Source of the DNA: Gemmatimonadales bacterium
Lineage (GTDB): Bacteria; Gemmatimonadota; Gemmatimonadetes; Palauibacterales; Palauibacteraceae
Reading direction: 5' to 3'
NCBI GenBank assembly: GCA_009840115.1
Contig: VXOJ01000036.1
Location: 123,094-187,093 of the forward strand
Length of the DNA stretch: 64,000 nucleotides
Shown here piece after piece: positions 25,406-36,485 of this stretch (positions are counted from its first letter, which is position 1; every line of letters starts with the position of its first letter). Under the pieces are notes generated by a model. The model made no database searches, was not told the DNA's origin, and worked only from the letters and a program-made list of their open reading frames with translations. The position numbers and the translations under genes are program-made.

Positions 25406-26611
25406 TTGACCGCACCCGACGACAGGCTGTCCGGTCTCCGCGTCTGCTTCGCCGCGGGTCTGGTCGTGCTGGCTTCGACGCTGGCTTCGCTTTCCACCCC
25501 CCAATCGCTCGCGGGCGCGCAGGCTGCGCAGGGGGCCCCGGACGGGATGGCGCTGTACGAGGCGGGGTGCGCGAGTTGCCACGGGTCCGACGGACGGGGC
25601 GCGGCGGCCGACCGGATCGCGTTCGACGACCCGCTGCCGGACCTCACGGACTGCAGCTTCGCGTCGCGGGAGCCGGACGCGGACTGGATCATCGTCTCGA
25701 AGGCCGGAGGCCCGGTCCGGGGCTTCAGCGACGTGATGCCCGCCTTCGGCGAGGCGTTCGACGACAACCAGTTGCAGGCCGTGATGGACCACATCCGGAC
25801 TTTCTGCACGGACCGCGCCTGGCCGCGGGGAGAACTCAACCTCCCACGGCCGCTCTTCACCGAGAAGGCGTATCCGGAAGACGAGTGGGTGTGGACGACG
25901 AGCGCGAACGCCGAGGGACCCGGGGCGATCGTCAACGAACTGCTGTACGAGAAGCGTTTCGGCTCCCGGAACCAGGTCGAGATCGCGCTTCCCTTCGGCT
26001 TCGCCGAGGACTCCTCGACGCCGGCATCGAGGGACGGGGGGCCGGCGTCGGACTGGGGAATCGGACTCGGCGACATCGAGATCGGCTACAAGCGCGCGTT
26101 GCTCCACAACCTGCAGACGATCTTCAGCTTCGGCACGGAAGTGAAGCTCCCGACCGGCGACTCGGAGCGCGGCATCGGAAGCGCCGAGTTCCAGATCGAA
26201 CCGTTTCTCGCGCTGGGACAGATCCTTCCGGGCGACGCCTTCATCCATCTGCAGGCCGGCGGGGGACTCCTCTCGCGCGGGCATCGGGAGTTCGCCGGCA
26301 CAGCCGAGCACGATGAAGACGTGCGAGAAGCGTTCTTTCATGCCGTCTTCGGGCGCACGTTCACGAGCGGGGAGTTCGGTCGTTCGTGGTCCCCGATGGT
26401 CGAAGTGCTGGGGAGCACGCATTTGACTGGGGGTGCGCGGACGCAGTGGGACCTCGTGCCGCAGATGCAGGTGACCCTGAACACGCGGCAGCACGTGATG
26501 CTCAACGTCGGGGTGCGGTTCCCGCTGACCGACGCCGATGTGAGGAGCACGCAGTTCCTCGTCTATTTTCTGTGGGACTGGTTCGATGGAGGGCTGTTCG
26601 ATGGCTGGTAG
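25406..26611 (+). CDS. cytochrome c domain fused to outer-membrane beta-barrel
   Basis: 401 residues, TTG start at 25406. A signal segment (about 10-40) is followed by a class I cytochrome c domain with heme motif C55-AS-C58-H59 and a distal methionine in DVMPAFGEAF. From about residue 150 onward, alternating strands (FTEKAYPEDEWVWTT, NQVEIALPFGF, GDIEIGYKRAL, TIFSFGTEVKLP, FLVYFLWDWF) resemble the outer-membrane 'MetA-pathway of phenol degradation'-type barrel. This suggests electron transfer at or through the outer membrane. The downstream cupredoxin overlaps it. Function is inferred from domains only. Confidence 0.82.
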   Translation: MTAPDDRLSGLRVCFAAGLVVLASTLASLSTPQSLAGAQAAQGAPDGMALYEAGCASCHGSDGRGAAADRIAFDDPLPDLTDCSFASREPDADWIIVSKAGGPVRGFSDVMPAFGEAFDDNQLQAVMDHIRTFCTDRAWPRGELNLPRPLFTEKAYPEDEWVWTTSANAEGPGAIVNELLYEKRFGSRNQVEIALPFGFAEDSSTPASRDGGPASDWGIGLGDIEIGYKRALLHNLQTIFSFGTEVKLPTGDSERGIGSAEFQIEPFLALGQILPGDAFIHLQAGGGLLSRGHREFAGTAEHDEDVREAFFHAVFGRTFTSGEFGRSWSPMVEVLGSTHLTGGARTQWDLVPQMQVTLNTRQHVMLNVGVRFPLTDADVRSTQFLVYFLWDWFDGGLFDGW

Positions 26612-27362
26612 GTGGGGACGGGGCCCGTTCCTGTCCTGTGCGCTCGCGACCGTTGCGGTCGGGGCGGGCTGGACGTTCGATGAGCGCACGGCGGCGGAGG
26701 TGGCCGAACCCGGAGCGGTCACGGGCCGTATCGTCGTGGCCGGCGGACAGGTGCGCTTCGCCGGGGATCCGCCGGCCGGGGCGGAGATCGACATGTCCGC
26801 CGACGCCTACTGCCGAGACCAGCACGACGAGACCCTGATGGACCGTCCGGTGCGCGTCGATCCGGACGGCGGCCTGGCGGACGTCCTCGTGCGGATCGTC
26901 AACGCGCCCGCGGCGGGCACGGCGCCCGACGCCGAGGCCCTCCTCGACCAGGAGGGATGCCTCTACACTCCGCGGGCGGTGGCCGTCCGCGTGGGTCAGC
27001 CGCTCGTCATCCGCAACAGCGACGCGACCCTTCACAACGTCCGGGTCGTGCCGGCCTCGAACCCGGGATTCAACCTCGGCCAGCCCCTTCGAGGGATCCA
27101 GAGCACCCGCTCGTTCGAGACCCCGGAGGTGGGGATTCAGGTGCGCTGCGACATCCACGGCTGGATGACCGCATCCATTCACGTCCTCGAGCACGAGTTC
27201 TTCGACATCACGGGCGAGGACGGGACGTTCACGCTCCCGACGCTGCCGCCGGGGGACTACGACGTCGAGGCCTGGCACCCCACGCTGGGGACGGTATCCG
27301 AGCGCGTCTCCGTCACCGCCGGCGAGACGCCTTCGCTGACGCTGGAGTTCTCCTCCGGCTAG
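26601..27362 (+). CDS. secreted cupredoxin-like protein with Cna/carboxypeptidase-type domain
   Basis: About 253 residues. ATG 26601 is preceded by GGAGGG and overlaps the upstream gene by 11 bases. After a signal peptide, the middle domain carries a type-1 copper-like ligand set: H145 (ATLHNV), C183, H186 and M189 (RCDIHGWM, the plastocyanin/azurin C-x2-H-x2-M spacing). The C-terminus is a carboxypeptidase regulatory-like beta-sandwich (DGTFTLPTLPPGDYDVEAWHP). A periplasmic electron-transfer partner for the cytochrome/barrel protein is likely. It converges on pncB with a four-base overlap. Confidence 0.82.
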   Translation: MAGRWGRGPFLSCALATVAVGAGWTFDERTAAEVAEPGAVTGRIVVAGGQVRFAGDPPAGAEIDMSADAYCRDQHDETLMDRPVRVDPDGGLADVLVRIVNAPAAGTAPDAEALLDQEGCLYTPRAVAVRVGQPLVIRNSDATLHNVRVVPASNPGFNLGQPLRGIQSTRSFETPEVGIQVRCDIHGWMTASIHVLEHEFFDITGEDGTFTLPTLPPGDYDVEAWHPTLGTVSERVSVTAGETPSLTLEFSSG

Positions 27363-28717
27363 CCGTCCTGCTCGCCGTCGGACCCGCGGTCAACCTCCCG
27401 GGCCAGTTCGCGTACGCCGGCTGATGGTTCCACGGGGAACGGCGTGCGCGCCGACTTGAGCGCTCGGAGTTCGGACGGGAGCGTCGCGAGCGAGGCCCGC
27501 ACGCGCTCGCGGATCTCCTTCAGCGGGGGGTCCGGCCGGAGTCGTGCTCCCGCGCGCACCACGGGCCGGAGCAGCGCCTCGCCGGACAGCGCCTCGTCCT
27601 CTAGTCCCAGCATGTCGCGCGCGAGCCGCCCGCCTTCGCAGGTGCGAAAGACCTGCTTGCGGCCGGGCCACGTCGCCTTCCCCTCCGAGCGCTTGCGGCG
27701 CGGCCGGCCGGCGTACTCCTGGAGCTTGTAGACGCTGTCGAGCGTCGGCTCGTCCGCGGAGACGGTGAGGGCCGCCCCCACTCCGAAGCCATCGATCGGG
27801 GCGTGGGCCAGCCGGGCCACATCGTGCTCGTCGAGCGAACTGCTCGCAAAGATGCGGACGCCGGAGCAGCCCCCCTCATCCAGAATCCGGCGCACCCGCC
27901 GTGCGTGGGCCGCAAGGTCTCCGGAATCCAGCCGCACTGCCCGGATTTCGATGCCTTCGGCGCGGAGGCCGGAGGCGATCTCGATGACCTTCGACGCCCC
28001 CGCCTCGGTGTCGTAGGTGTCGATCAACAGCGCCGCGTTCCGGGGATGGGCGCGTGCGAAGCGAATGAAGGCGTCGGCCTCGCGATCGTGCGCCTGTATG
28101 AACGAATGGGCCATCGTGCCGAAGGTCGGGATCCCCCAGCGCTGCCCGGCGAGCGCGGTCGCGGTGCCGTCGAAGCCGGCGATGTAGGCGGACCGCGCGG
28201 CGAGAAGCCCCGCCTCCGAGCCGTGGGCCCGCCGCAGACCGAAGTCCACGAGCCGGGCGGTCGGGGTCGCGAGCCTGAAGCGGACCGCCTTCGAGGCGAT
28301 CAGGGAAGAGTAGTTGAGCAGCGAGATGAGTCGCGTCTCGACGAGCTGCGCCTCCGGGAGCGGCGCGGTGACCCGCAGCAGAGGTTCTTCGGGAAAGAAG
28401 ACGGACCCCTCGGGCATGGCGTCGACATCCCCCGTGAAGCGCAGATCGGCGAGCCACTCGACGAAGGCGGAGGGGAAGCCGGGCTGGCCGCCGAGCCACT
28501 CGAGTTCGTCGGGTTCGAAACGCAGGCCTTCCAGGTAGTCGAGGGCGGGCGCCAAGCCTGCGGCCAGCAGGAAATTGCGATTCGGAGGGAGACGGCGGAC
28601 GAAGAACTCGAACACGGCCGTCTCGTGCAGGCCGTGTTCCCAGTACGCCTTGAGCATCGTGAGCTGGTAGAGATCCGTGAGCAGTGCGTCGCCCCGGCCG
28701 GGTGACCGGATCCGCAT
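27359..28717 (-). CDS. pncB: nicotinate phosphoribosyltransferase
   Basis: About 452 residues, start ATG 28717 after GGAAGGAG. NAPRTase features include LLTDLYQLTMLKAYWEHGLHETAVFEFF, then LLNYSSLIASKAVRFRLA, then GTMAHSFIQAHDREADAFIRFA, then LLIDTYDTEAGASKVIEIA and AVRLDSGDLAAHARRVRRILD. The enzyme converts nicotinate and PRPP to nicotinate mononucleotide for NAD salvage in the cytoplasm. The C-terminal tail is Arg/Pro-rich. It diverges from queC. Confidence 0.93.
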   Translation of the reverse strand: MRIRSPGRGDALLTDLYQLTMLKAYWEHGLHETAVFEFFVRRLPPNRNFLLAAGLAPALDYLEGLRFEPDELEWLGGQPGFPSAFVEWLADLRFTGDVDAMPEGSVFFPEEPLLRVTAPLPEAQLVETRLISLLNYSSLIASKAVRFRLATPTARLVDFGLRRAHGSEAGLLAARSAYIAGFDGTATALAGQRWGIPTFGTMAHSFIQAHDREADAFIRFARAHPRNAALLIDTYDTEAGASKVIEIASGLRAEGIEIRAVRLDSGDLAAHARRVRRILDEGGCSGVRIFASSSLDEHDVARLAHAPIDGFGVGAALTVSADEPTLDSVYKLQEYAGRPRRKRSEGKATWPGRKQVFRTCEGGRLARDMLGLEDEALSGEALLRPVVRAGARLRPDPPLKEIRERVRASLATLPSELRALKSARTPFPVEPSAGVRELAREVDRGSDGEQDG

Positions 28718-28799
28718 CGGTTCTCCTTCCGGGTATCCCCGCTCGACTCGACGGGGCACCGAGGTTCCAGAGCCGCTTCAGGCCTCACTTTATCATGCA

Positions 28800-28829
28800 T
28801 TGCCGCGCGGTGCGAAATCGTGTTACAAG
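28800..28829 (+). promoter_or_regulatory. possible queC promoter
   Basis: TTGCCG (28800-28805), an 18-base spacer and TACAAG (28824-28829), in the pncB/queC divergent gap. The match to a sigma-70-type promoter is moderate. Confidence 0.35.
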
Positions 28830-28880
28830 TGGCCTCGCGGCGGGACTCCGCGATCGTGAACTCGCTTTCTGGAGGTGTGG

Positions 28881-29585
28881 ATGAGCCGCAGGGCGGTGGT
28901 CCTCCTCAGCGGTGGGCTGGACTCGGCGACCGCGCTCGCGATCGCGGTGGAGCAGGGATATCGGCCGTGTGCGCTGACGCTCCGCTATGGGCAGAGACAC
29001 GAGCGGGAGGTAGACGCCGCCCGTCGCTTGGCGGAAGCGATGAGCGTGACCCGACACGTGGTCGCCGCCGTCGATCTGCGCGCGTTCGGGGGTTCGGCGC
29101 TCACCGATGACCTGGAGGTCCCCAAGGGCGAGCGCGGGCCCGCGGATTCCGAGGACATCCCCGTTACCTACGTCCCGGCGCGAAACACGATCTTCCTGTC
29201 GATGGCTCTCGCCTGGGCGGAGGTGCTCCGGGCTCCCGACATCTTCATCGGCGTCAACGCCGTCGACTACAGCGGGTATCCCGACTGTCGGCCCGAGTTT
29301 CTCGATGCGTTCGAGCGACTCGCAGCCCTTGCCACCAGGGCGGGGGTGGAAGGGAGCCGGCCGTTCCGGATCCATGCACCACTGATCGATCTCACCAAAG
29401 CGGAGATCATCCGGCGCGGGCTGGCGCTGGGAGTCGATTACGGGATGACGCGCAGCTGCTACGATCCCGACGCGTCGGGCGCGGCCTGTGGGGAGTGCGA
29501 CTCCTGTCGCCTGAGGCTCGCCGGGTTCGCCGCGGCGGGCGCCCGGGATCCAGCCCCGTATCGGGTCCGCCAGCGGCGGCGTTAG
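28881..29585 (+). CDS. queC: 7-cyano-7-deazaguanine synthase
   Basis: About 234 residues. ATG 28881 has GGAGG five bases upstream; an in-frame GTG two codons earlier overlaps that site and is less likely. PP-loop ATP-binding motif [12 protein letters not shown] near the start, the QueC segment [17 protein letters not shown] and [18 protein letters not shown], and the C-terminal zinc cysteines ([13 protein letters not shown]). It makes preQ0 from 7-carboxy-7-deazaguanine for queuosine or related tRNA modification. No other que genes are in the window. Confidence 0.95.
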   Translation: MSRRAVVLLSGGLDSATALAIAVEQGYRPCALTLRYGQRHEREVDAARRLAEAMSVTRHVVAAVDLRAFGGSALTDDLEVPKGERGPADSEDIPVTYVPARNTIFLSMALAWAEVLRAPDIFIGVNAVDYSGYPDCRPEFLDAFERLAALATRAGVEGSRPFRIHAPLIDLTKAEIIRRGLALGVDYGMTRSCYDPDASGAACGECDSCRLRLAGFAAAGARDPAPYRVRQRRR

Positions 29586-29884
29586 CGGGGGTCGCGTCGG
29601 CTCCGGGGTCGGGCGGGGGTCTGCGCATCCGTTTTGCCATGACGCGTGACTCGAACGAGCAGCCGGTCGATGGTCGCGCGCTCGCCGGTTTCCCGGTTCA
29701 TGGCATGGACGATCCGGCCACTCTCGCCGACCCATAGCGTATCGGCGCCGAAATCGCCGATGAACCAGCCCTGAAGGGTGTCGGCGGAGGCTTCATCGAT
29801 CTCGGTGACGCGCGGTCCGTCCAGGATCCAGCAGCGGGTGCCGAAGCACACCGTGAACGCGAGCGCGACACATGCGAGGTTCAT
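29582..29884 (-). CDS. small exported hypothetical protein
   Basis: 100 residues. The N-terminus [19 protein letters not shown] is hydrophobic and signal-like. The body ([44 protein letters not shown]) looks like a short beta-rich domain, and the tail is Arg-rich. It converges on queC with a four-base overlap. No family recognised; coding status is moderately supported by composition and the signal-like start. Confidence 0.55.
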   Translation of the reverse strand: MNLACVALAFTVCFGTRCWILDGPRVTEIDEASADTLQGWFIGDFGADTLWVGESGRIVHAMNRETGERATIDRLLVRVTRHGKTDAQTPARPRSRRDPR

Positions 29885-30061
29885 CGGTTCACTGCCGCAC
29901 ACGGGTCATTCCTCAACTTAAGTGGCACCCCGGGCTTGCACTAGGAGCACCGTCGATCGCGGTCGGCGGCGGGTCGCTGGCGGGCTGTGTGACCATCTGC
30001 ACCCATCGAACGTCTACCGGTGTAGTCATCCGATTCACACACCCACCCAGGGGAGGACGAA

Positions 30062-30457
30062 GTGAGACGATTTCCGATGGTTTTGGCCGCCCTGCTCGTC
30101 ATCGTGGCGAGCGCCGCCTGCGACAACGGTCCGATGGAGGCCGGGGAGCGGGGACACGACGAATCCGGTGAGGAATCGAACGCCTCGCTCACGAAGACCG
30201 ATGTCTTCGACCAGACGCGGGGCGGCGCGCGACTCATCCTTCGATGGAACGAGACCGAACAGGCGTTCGTCGGTACCGCTGAGAACGTGACCAGCGGCGT
30301 GATTCGCCGGGTCCGCGTCGAGGTCCACCTGTCGAACGGCACCGAACTCGGCCCGACGACCCCGACCGATCTGGCGTCGGGCGAGAGCATGCCCGTCCGG
30401 CTCGATGCCCGCGGTCAGGTATTCGACCGCTGGAGCGCGCACGCGGAAGTGGGTTGA
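30062..30457 (+). CDS. small lipoprotein, FxLyD-like
   Basis: 131 residues, GTG start with GGGGAGG five bases upstream. A lipobox (VASAACDN) at about residue 20 marks a lipoprotein. After an acidic linker the mature domain (WNETEQAFVGTAENVTSGVIRRVRVEVHLSNGTELGPTTPTDLASGESMPVRLD) resembles FxLyD-type immunoglobulin-like domains found on bacterial surface lipoproteins. Function unknown. It is followed by a strong hairpin and the tRNA cluster on the other strand. Confidence 0.75.
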   Translation: MRRFPMVLAALLVIVASAACDNGPMEAGERGHDESGEESNASLTKTDVFDQTRGGARLILRWNETEQAFVGTAENVTSGVIRRVRVEVHLSNGTELGPTTPTDLASGESMPVRLDARGQVFDRWSAHAEVG

Positions 30458-30467
30458 GCGTCTCTCC

Positions 30468-30504
30468 TTCCCCGGCGCGGGCGGCCTCCGCGCGTGCCGG
30501 GGAA
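30468..30504. terminator. GC-rich hairpin between lipoprotein and tRNA-Ser
   Basis: TTCCCCGGC (30468-30476) pairs with GCCGGGGAA (30496-30504) and the GC-rich loop can extend the stem. It lies just past the lipoprotein stop and just past the 3' end of the convergent tRNA-Ser(CGA). No T-run is present, so termination is inferred from position. Confidence 0.5.
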
Positions 30505-30509
30505 GATAA

Positions 30510-30591
30510 CGGAGAGGGGGGGATTCGAACCCCCAAGCCCGTGAGGGCGCCGGTTTTCGAGACCGGTGCATTGCCGTTCTGCCACCTCTCC
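30510..30591 (-). tRNA. tRNA-Ser (anticodon CGA)
   Basis: Minus strand: 7-bp acceptor GGAGAGG/CCTCTCC, anticodon loop CTCGAAA between CCGGT and ACCGG, a long variable arm typical of class II tRNAs, and the T-loop GGTTCGAATCC. It decodes UCG. It is the last tRNA in the cluster by transcription order. Confidence 0.95.
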
Positions 30592-30690
30592 GGATGCCGG
30601 CTACCGGGGTGCGGCGGAACTGCCGAGACGTCCGGTAGGCGCGGCCGGGGAAGGTGCTCCGAGAGGGCTCCCGCTGTCAAACTTTCGGCC

Positions 30691-30726
30691 TGCCTCGTGG
30701 GAGAATGCTATACGGACGGGGTGGGA
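30691..30726. repeat. direct repeat containing a tRNA-Ser 3'-end remnant
   Basis: Bases 30691-30726 closely match 30781-30816, 90 bases away. Both begin TGCCTCGTGGGA and end ACGGACGGGGTGGGAT. In the second copy the end belongs to the 3' end of tRNA-Ser(GGA); in the first it is an isolated fragment. It looks like a partial tRNA duplication or an old attachment-site scar. The rest of 30592-30802 holds no gene that I can support. Confidence 0.7.
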
Positions 30727-30802
30727 TGGGCTCCCTGCGGTCGCTCGGTTCGAACCCGCGCCGGGCAGGCATGTTCATACTGCCTCGTGGGAACTGCTTT
30801 AA

Positions 30803-30890
30803 CGGACGGGGTGGGATTCGAACCCACGAGGCAGGGTTGCTGCCCACACGCTCTCCAGGCGTGCGCCTTAGTCCGCTCGGCCACCCGTCC
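30803..30890 (-). tRNA. tRNA-Ser (anticodon GGA)
   Basis: Minus strand: acceptor GGACGGG/CCCGTCC, anticodon loop CTGGAGA between CACGC and GCGTG, a long variable arm and the T-loop GGTTCGAATCC. It decodes UCU and UCC. Confidence 0.95.
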
Positions 30891-30924
30891 GGGAGCCTCC
30901 GGGGTGAGGCCGGAGGTAGGTAGG

Positions 30925-31010
30925 CGGAGGGGGTGGGATTCGAACCCACGAGACTCTTTCGAGTCAACGCCTTAGCAGGGCGCCGCCTTAAGCCACTCGG
31001 CCACCCCTCC
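30925..31010 (-). tRNA. tRNA-Ser (anticodon GCT)
   Basis: Minus strand: acceptor GGAGGGG/CCCCTCC, anticodon loop CTGCTAA between GCGCC and GGCGT, a long variable arm and a canonical T-arm. It decodes AGU and AGC. Confidence 0.95.
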
Positions 31011-31030
31011 GCAGGGTGCTGCCATGCTGA

Positions 31031-31103
31031 TTGGCCCGCCAGGACTCGAACCTGGAATCTTCTGGTCCAGAGCCAGACGTGTTGCCAATTCCACCACGGG
31101 CCA
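31031..31103 (-). tRNA. tRNA-Gln (anticodon CTG)
   Basis: Minus strand: acceptor TGGCCCG/CGGGCCA, anticodon loop CTCTGGA between TCTGG and CCAGA, and the T-loop GGTTCGAGTCC. It decodes CAG. It is the first tRNA after the promoter of the four-tRNA cluster. Confidence 0.95.
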
Positions 31104-31127
31104 ACGTCCCAATGAGTTGGGCCGTCG

Positions 31128-31156
31128 ATAATACTTGAGGGGGGGCGGCGCTTCAA
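31128..31156 (-). promoter_or_regulatory. promoter of the Gln-Ser-Ser-Ser tRNA cluster
   Basis: On the minus strand TTGAAG (complement of 31151-31156), a 17-base spacer and TATTAT (complement of 31128-31133). The -10 lies 24 bases before the tRNA-Gln 5' end. This is the best consensus-like promoter in the window and a useful reference for the host's main sigma factor. Confidence 0.75.
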
Positions 31157-31187
31157 GCGCGGGGGCGCCCTGGCCGCTGCGCGGGTG

Positions 31188-31445
31188 TCAGTCCCGGGAA
31201 GAGGGGCCGTCGCGGAGCTTGCGGAGGCGTTCGGCTTCATCGGCCGCCTCCGCGATCGTTCGGAAACCGTCTCCGGAGCGCGAGGCTTCGCTGTCTCCCA
31301 GCGGTACGGCGTACCAGCGGTCCGCCCGATCTTCGGGCCGATCCATGTAGTGGCCGCGTTCGAGCCGAAATCCATCGAGTCTCGCTCGGAAGCGGAGCGC
31401 TCTTACCACCACGCTGGGGTCGAACTTTGCTGAAGACACAATCAT
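31188..31445 (-). CDS. small hypothetical protein
   Basis: 85 residues, ATG at 31445. The sequence has an N-terminal basic region (VVVRALRFRARLDGFRLERGHYMDRPEDRADRWYAVPLGD) and a predicted C-terminal helix (FRTIAEAADEAERLRKL). No signal peptide, membrane segment or recognised family. The composition is protein-like, but there is no operon support. The 113 bases between it and the GntR-type gene show no clear element. Confidence 0.5.
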   Translation of the reverse strand: MIVSSAKFDPSVVVRALRFRARLDGFRLERGHYMDRPEDRADRWYAVPLGDSEASRSGDGFRTIAEAADEAERLRKLRDGPSSRD

Positions 31446-31558
31446 AACTCGTCGTCAGAGTCCATAGACGGATAGAACCTCTTATTCACAATCCCTGCGA
31501 CTCCGCGGCGGGGCGACGGCAGATACTCCCATAATTTAGGGGCGAATGGGCGCATGGG

Positions 31559-32545
31559 CTACAGCCGCCCCGGGCGTCGCACCCCGTACGGATCGGATCC
31601 GCGGCCGCGCGCGGGCCGATCCGTCCTGGACAGGTAGGCGCGTAGCCGTTCGGTCTCTTCGGGCGGGAGGAGTGTAATCGGCACCGCCGGAGCCGTTCGG
31701 GAGGCATATCGAGCCATCGGGACGAGCCGGTCGTGAAAGATGATCGTCGCCGCCGTTACGGCCCGTCGCACGGCCCGGGCGTCGAGGTGCGGATCGAGCG
31801 CCTTGAAGCTGATTCCGAGCGCGAAATCCCGGGCGGCGAGTTCCGCCGCGAACACGCGCACGGTCTCGCTGCGGGAGAGCAGCACGACGAATCCGCGGCG
31901 CATTCGTCGTCGGACGAGGTCGCGTTCGCGGGTGCCCCCGGCGAGCGAAATCGGAACGCACTCGACGGTGCCGGATCGGCGCATCCGTGACTGCAACTCG
32001 CGCCGCAGGATCACGGGCGAGTGATCCGGTATCGTACGCGCGGAGTCGACGGCGCGAACGATGACTCCGCAGGCATCTTCCAGTTCCGCGGCGAGCACGG
32101 CCCGCAGCCCGGGGCGAGGTTCGCACAGCGTCACGAGGCGCGGATCCGGGCTCCGCGCGCCGCCCACGATCCGCTCGAGTTCGTTGAGCAGCCGCCAACG
32201 TGAGAATCCCCCCGCGTGCGCGCGCCTCAGCAGATCCAGCACGGCCGTCCTCGGCGCGATCTCCACCGCCGGCGCTGGGCGGAGGCGGCGCGGGCGTATC
32301 GACGCGCGGGGGCGCTGTCTCTTCCCGGTTTCGATGAGGTTCCGCCGTCGCAGCCGCGCGAGCGCGTGGCCGACCGTCCCCCGGTCGACGCCGAGCCGGC
32401 GCGCCATTTCCCTGGCCGACGGAAGCGAGGCCCCGGGCCGGACGTGTCCATCCCGAATCCCGGCCTCCAAATCCGCCGCGAGTTGTCGGCGGAGCGGTAT
32501 GTGATGATCCCGCGAGAACGGTGGAAGTCCGCATCCACGCGCCAT
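31559..32545 (-). CDS. GntR-type transcriptional regulator
   Basis: 328 residues. The N-terminal winged helix-turn-helix (PLRRQLAADLEAGIRDGHVRPGASLPSAREMARRLGVDRGTVGHALARLRRRNLIE) is a GntR-family DNA-binding domain. The rest (about 90-328) looks like a ligand-binding or substrate-binding-protein-like domain (FVVLLSRSETVRVFAAELAARDFALGISFKALDP) rather than an aminotransferase-type MocR domain. It lies 68 bases downstream of polX on the same strand. Target genes and ligand are unknown. Confidence 0.8.
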   Translation of the reverse strand: MARGCGLPPFSRDHHIPLRRQLAADLEAGIRDGHVRPGASLPSAREMARRLGVDRGTVGHALARLRRRNLIETGKRQRPRASIRPRRLRPAPAVEIAPRTAVLDLLRRAHAGGFSRWRLLNELERIVGGARSPDPRLVTLCEPRPGLRAVLAAELEDACGVIVRAVDSARTIPDHSPVILRRELQSRMRRSGTVECVPISLAGGTRERDLVRRRMRRGFVVLLSRSETVRVFAAELAARDFALGISFKALDPHLDARAVRRAVTAATIIFHDRLVPMARYASRTAPAVPITLLPPEETERLRAYLSRTDRPARGRGSDPYGVRRPGRL

Positions 32546-32613
32546 GTGCCCGAGTCTCCCTGTCCTGGGGTCGCTTGTCGACGGGAGTATGGAGACGGGG
32601 TCTCAACGGGGGA

Positions 32614-34388
32614 TCAACTCGCCGGTTTTCTCCGAAGGGCTGTCAGGAAGTCGTCCACGCCGCGCGTATTGAGGACGTGTTCCGGGGTGAGCCACGCGCG
32701 GCGCGCCTGCTCGATGCCGTAGTGCGCCAGATCCAGGTGGTCCGGCCGGTGCGCGTCGGTCGCAACCACGACGGGTACGCCGAGTTCGCGCGCGCGCCAG
32801 AGGTGGCTGTCCCTCAGGTCCAGACGGTGGGGGTGCGAGTTGACTTCGACGGCGACGCCGCACTCGGCGCAGGCGTGCAGAATATCGTCGATGTCCACAT
32901 CGATCGGTCCGCGCCGGTTGATGAGCCGTCCCGTGGGGTGCCCGAAGATCATCGCGCGGGGGTGCGCGAGCGCCTTCAGCACGCGTGCCGTCTGCCGCGC
33001 CCGGTCCAGCCCGAGGAAGGAATGAACCGAGATGATCACGACGTCGAGCCGCTCGAGCATCTCGTCCTCGAGGTCCAGCGATCCGTCGCGGAGGATGTCG
33101 ACCTCCAGCCCTCGCAGGATCCGGATCTCCGGGTGCGCGGCCTGTACTTCCGCGATCTCGTCCCACTGCCGTCGAAGCTTGGCGGCATCGAGACCCTCGA
33201 CCATCGCCAGCGCTTTCGAGTGGTCGGTGATCGCCATGTACTCGTAACCGCGCGCCGCGCACGCCCCGACCATCTCCTCGAGGGAAACGCGGCCATCGGA
33301 CCAGGTGCTGTGCATGTGGACGTCACCGCGCAGGTCGGACGTCTCGACCAGGCGGGGTAGTTCCCCGGCATCGGAAGCCGCGAACTCCCCCCGGTCGCGT
33401 CGCACCTCCGGCGGCAGCCAGGAGAGATCGAGCGCCCGGTAGACCTCCTTTTCCGTCGCGCCCGCGACCATCGCTCCCTCGGACGCGATGCCCCGCTCGC
33501 CGAGCGCATCGCCGAGTGACTCTTCGGGGATCGTGAACACGCCGTACTCGGACACCCGCAACTTTCGTTCGAGCGCGCGGCGGCGCAGGCGGATGTTGTG
33601 TTCCTTCGATCCCGTGAAATAGATGAGCGCGGCTCCCCAACTCTCGGACGGCACGACCCGCAGATCGACCTGCAGCCCGCTGCGGAGGCGCACCGAGGTC
33701 TTCGTCCCGCCGGCTCCGATCACGCTCTCCACGCCGGAGAACCCGCTGAGGGCGTCGGAAGCGGCGCGCGCATCGTCGGCGAGGACGAGGATGTCGATAT
33801 CGCCGACGGTCTCCTTCCGACGTCGATAGCTCCCCGCGACTTCCAGGCGGGTGATGCCGGGCGCCGCCCGCAGGTGTTCGATCAACGGCGGCAGAAGCTC
33901 GTCGACTTCTCCGAGGCGGAAGCGAGTGGTGTTCGTCCGATAGTTGCGAATGCCGCGGAGGATCCGGTCCTGCGTCTTGAGTCCGAAACCGGGCAGTTCG
34001 GCCACGCGCCCCTCGCTCGCGACTTCCTCCAGGTCGTCGATCGATTCGACGCCCAGTTCGTCCCACAGCTTGCGCGCCTTCTTGGGGCCGACGCCCGGCA
34101 GCCGCATCAGCTCGACGAGCCCCGGGGGGATCTCGGCCGCCATCTCATCGAGCATCGCGAGGCGCCCGCTCTCCACGAGTTCGCGGATATTGTCCGCCAT
34201 CCCTTTCCCGATCGACGGCAGCGCGGTGAGGTCGGCGCCCTGCTCGACCAGTTTGCGCAGCGGCGACGCGTGCGCGTTGATCGTGCGCACGGCATTGCGG
34301 TAGGCGCGGACGCGGAACGGGTTCGCCTGCTGGATCTCGAGCAGGTCGGCCACCTCGTCCAGGACGCGGACGATCTCGATGTTCTCCA

Positions 34389-34389
<1 letters not shown>
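32614..34389 (-). CDS. polX: PolX family DNA polymerase with PHP exonuclease domain
   Basis: 591 residues. Helix-hairpin-helix repeats at the N-terminus (LPSIGKGMADNIREL, LPGVGPKKARKLWDEL, LPGFGLKTQDRILRGI) precede the polymerase beta-like palm with GSYRRRKETVGDIDILVL, where the two Asp residues bind catalytic metal. The C-terminal PHP domain has DVHMHSTWSDG, AITDHSKAL, FGHPTGRL and the ending VVATDAHRP, fitting a 3'-5' exonuclease or phosphodiesterase. It acts in base excision or gap repair. The ATG overlaps the ligA stop (TGATG), so ligase and gap-filling polymerase are co-translated. Confidence 0.95.

Positions 34390-36485
<2,096 letters not shown>

Noticed and set aside
30691..30802. A fifth intact tRNA gene in the cluster
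   Set aside because: Only a 3'-end fragment and a stray T-arm-like stretch are present; no anticodon stem or acceptor pairing can be built.
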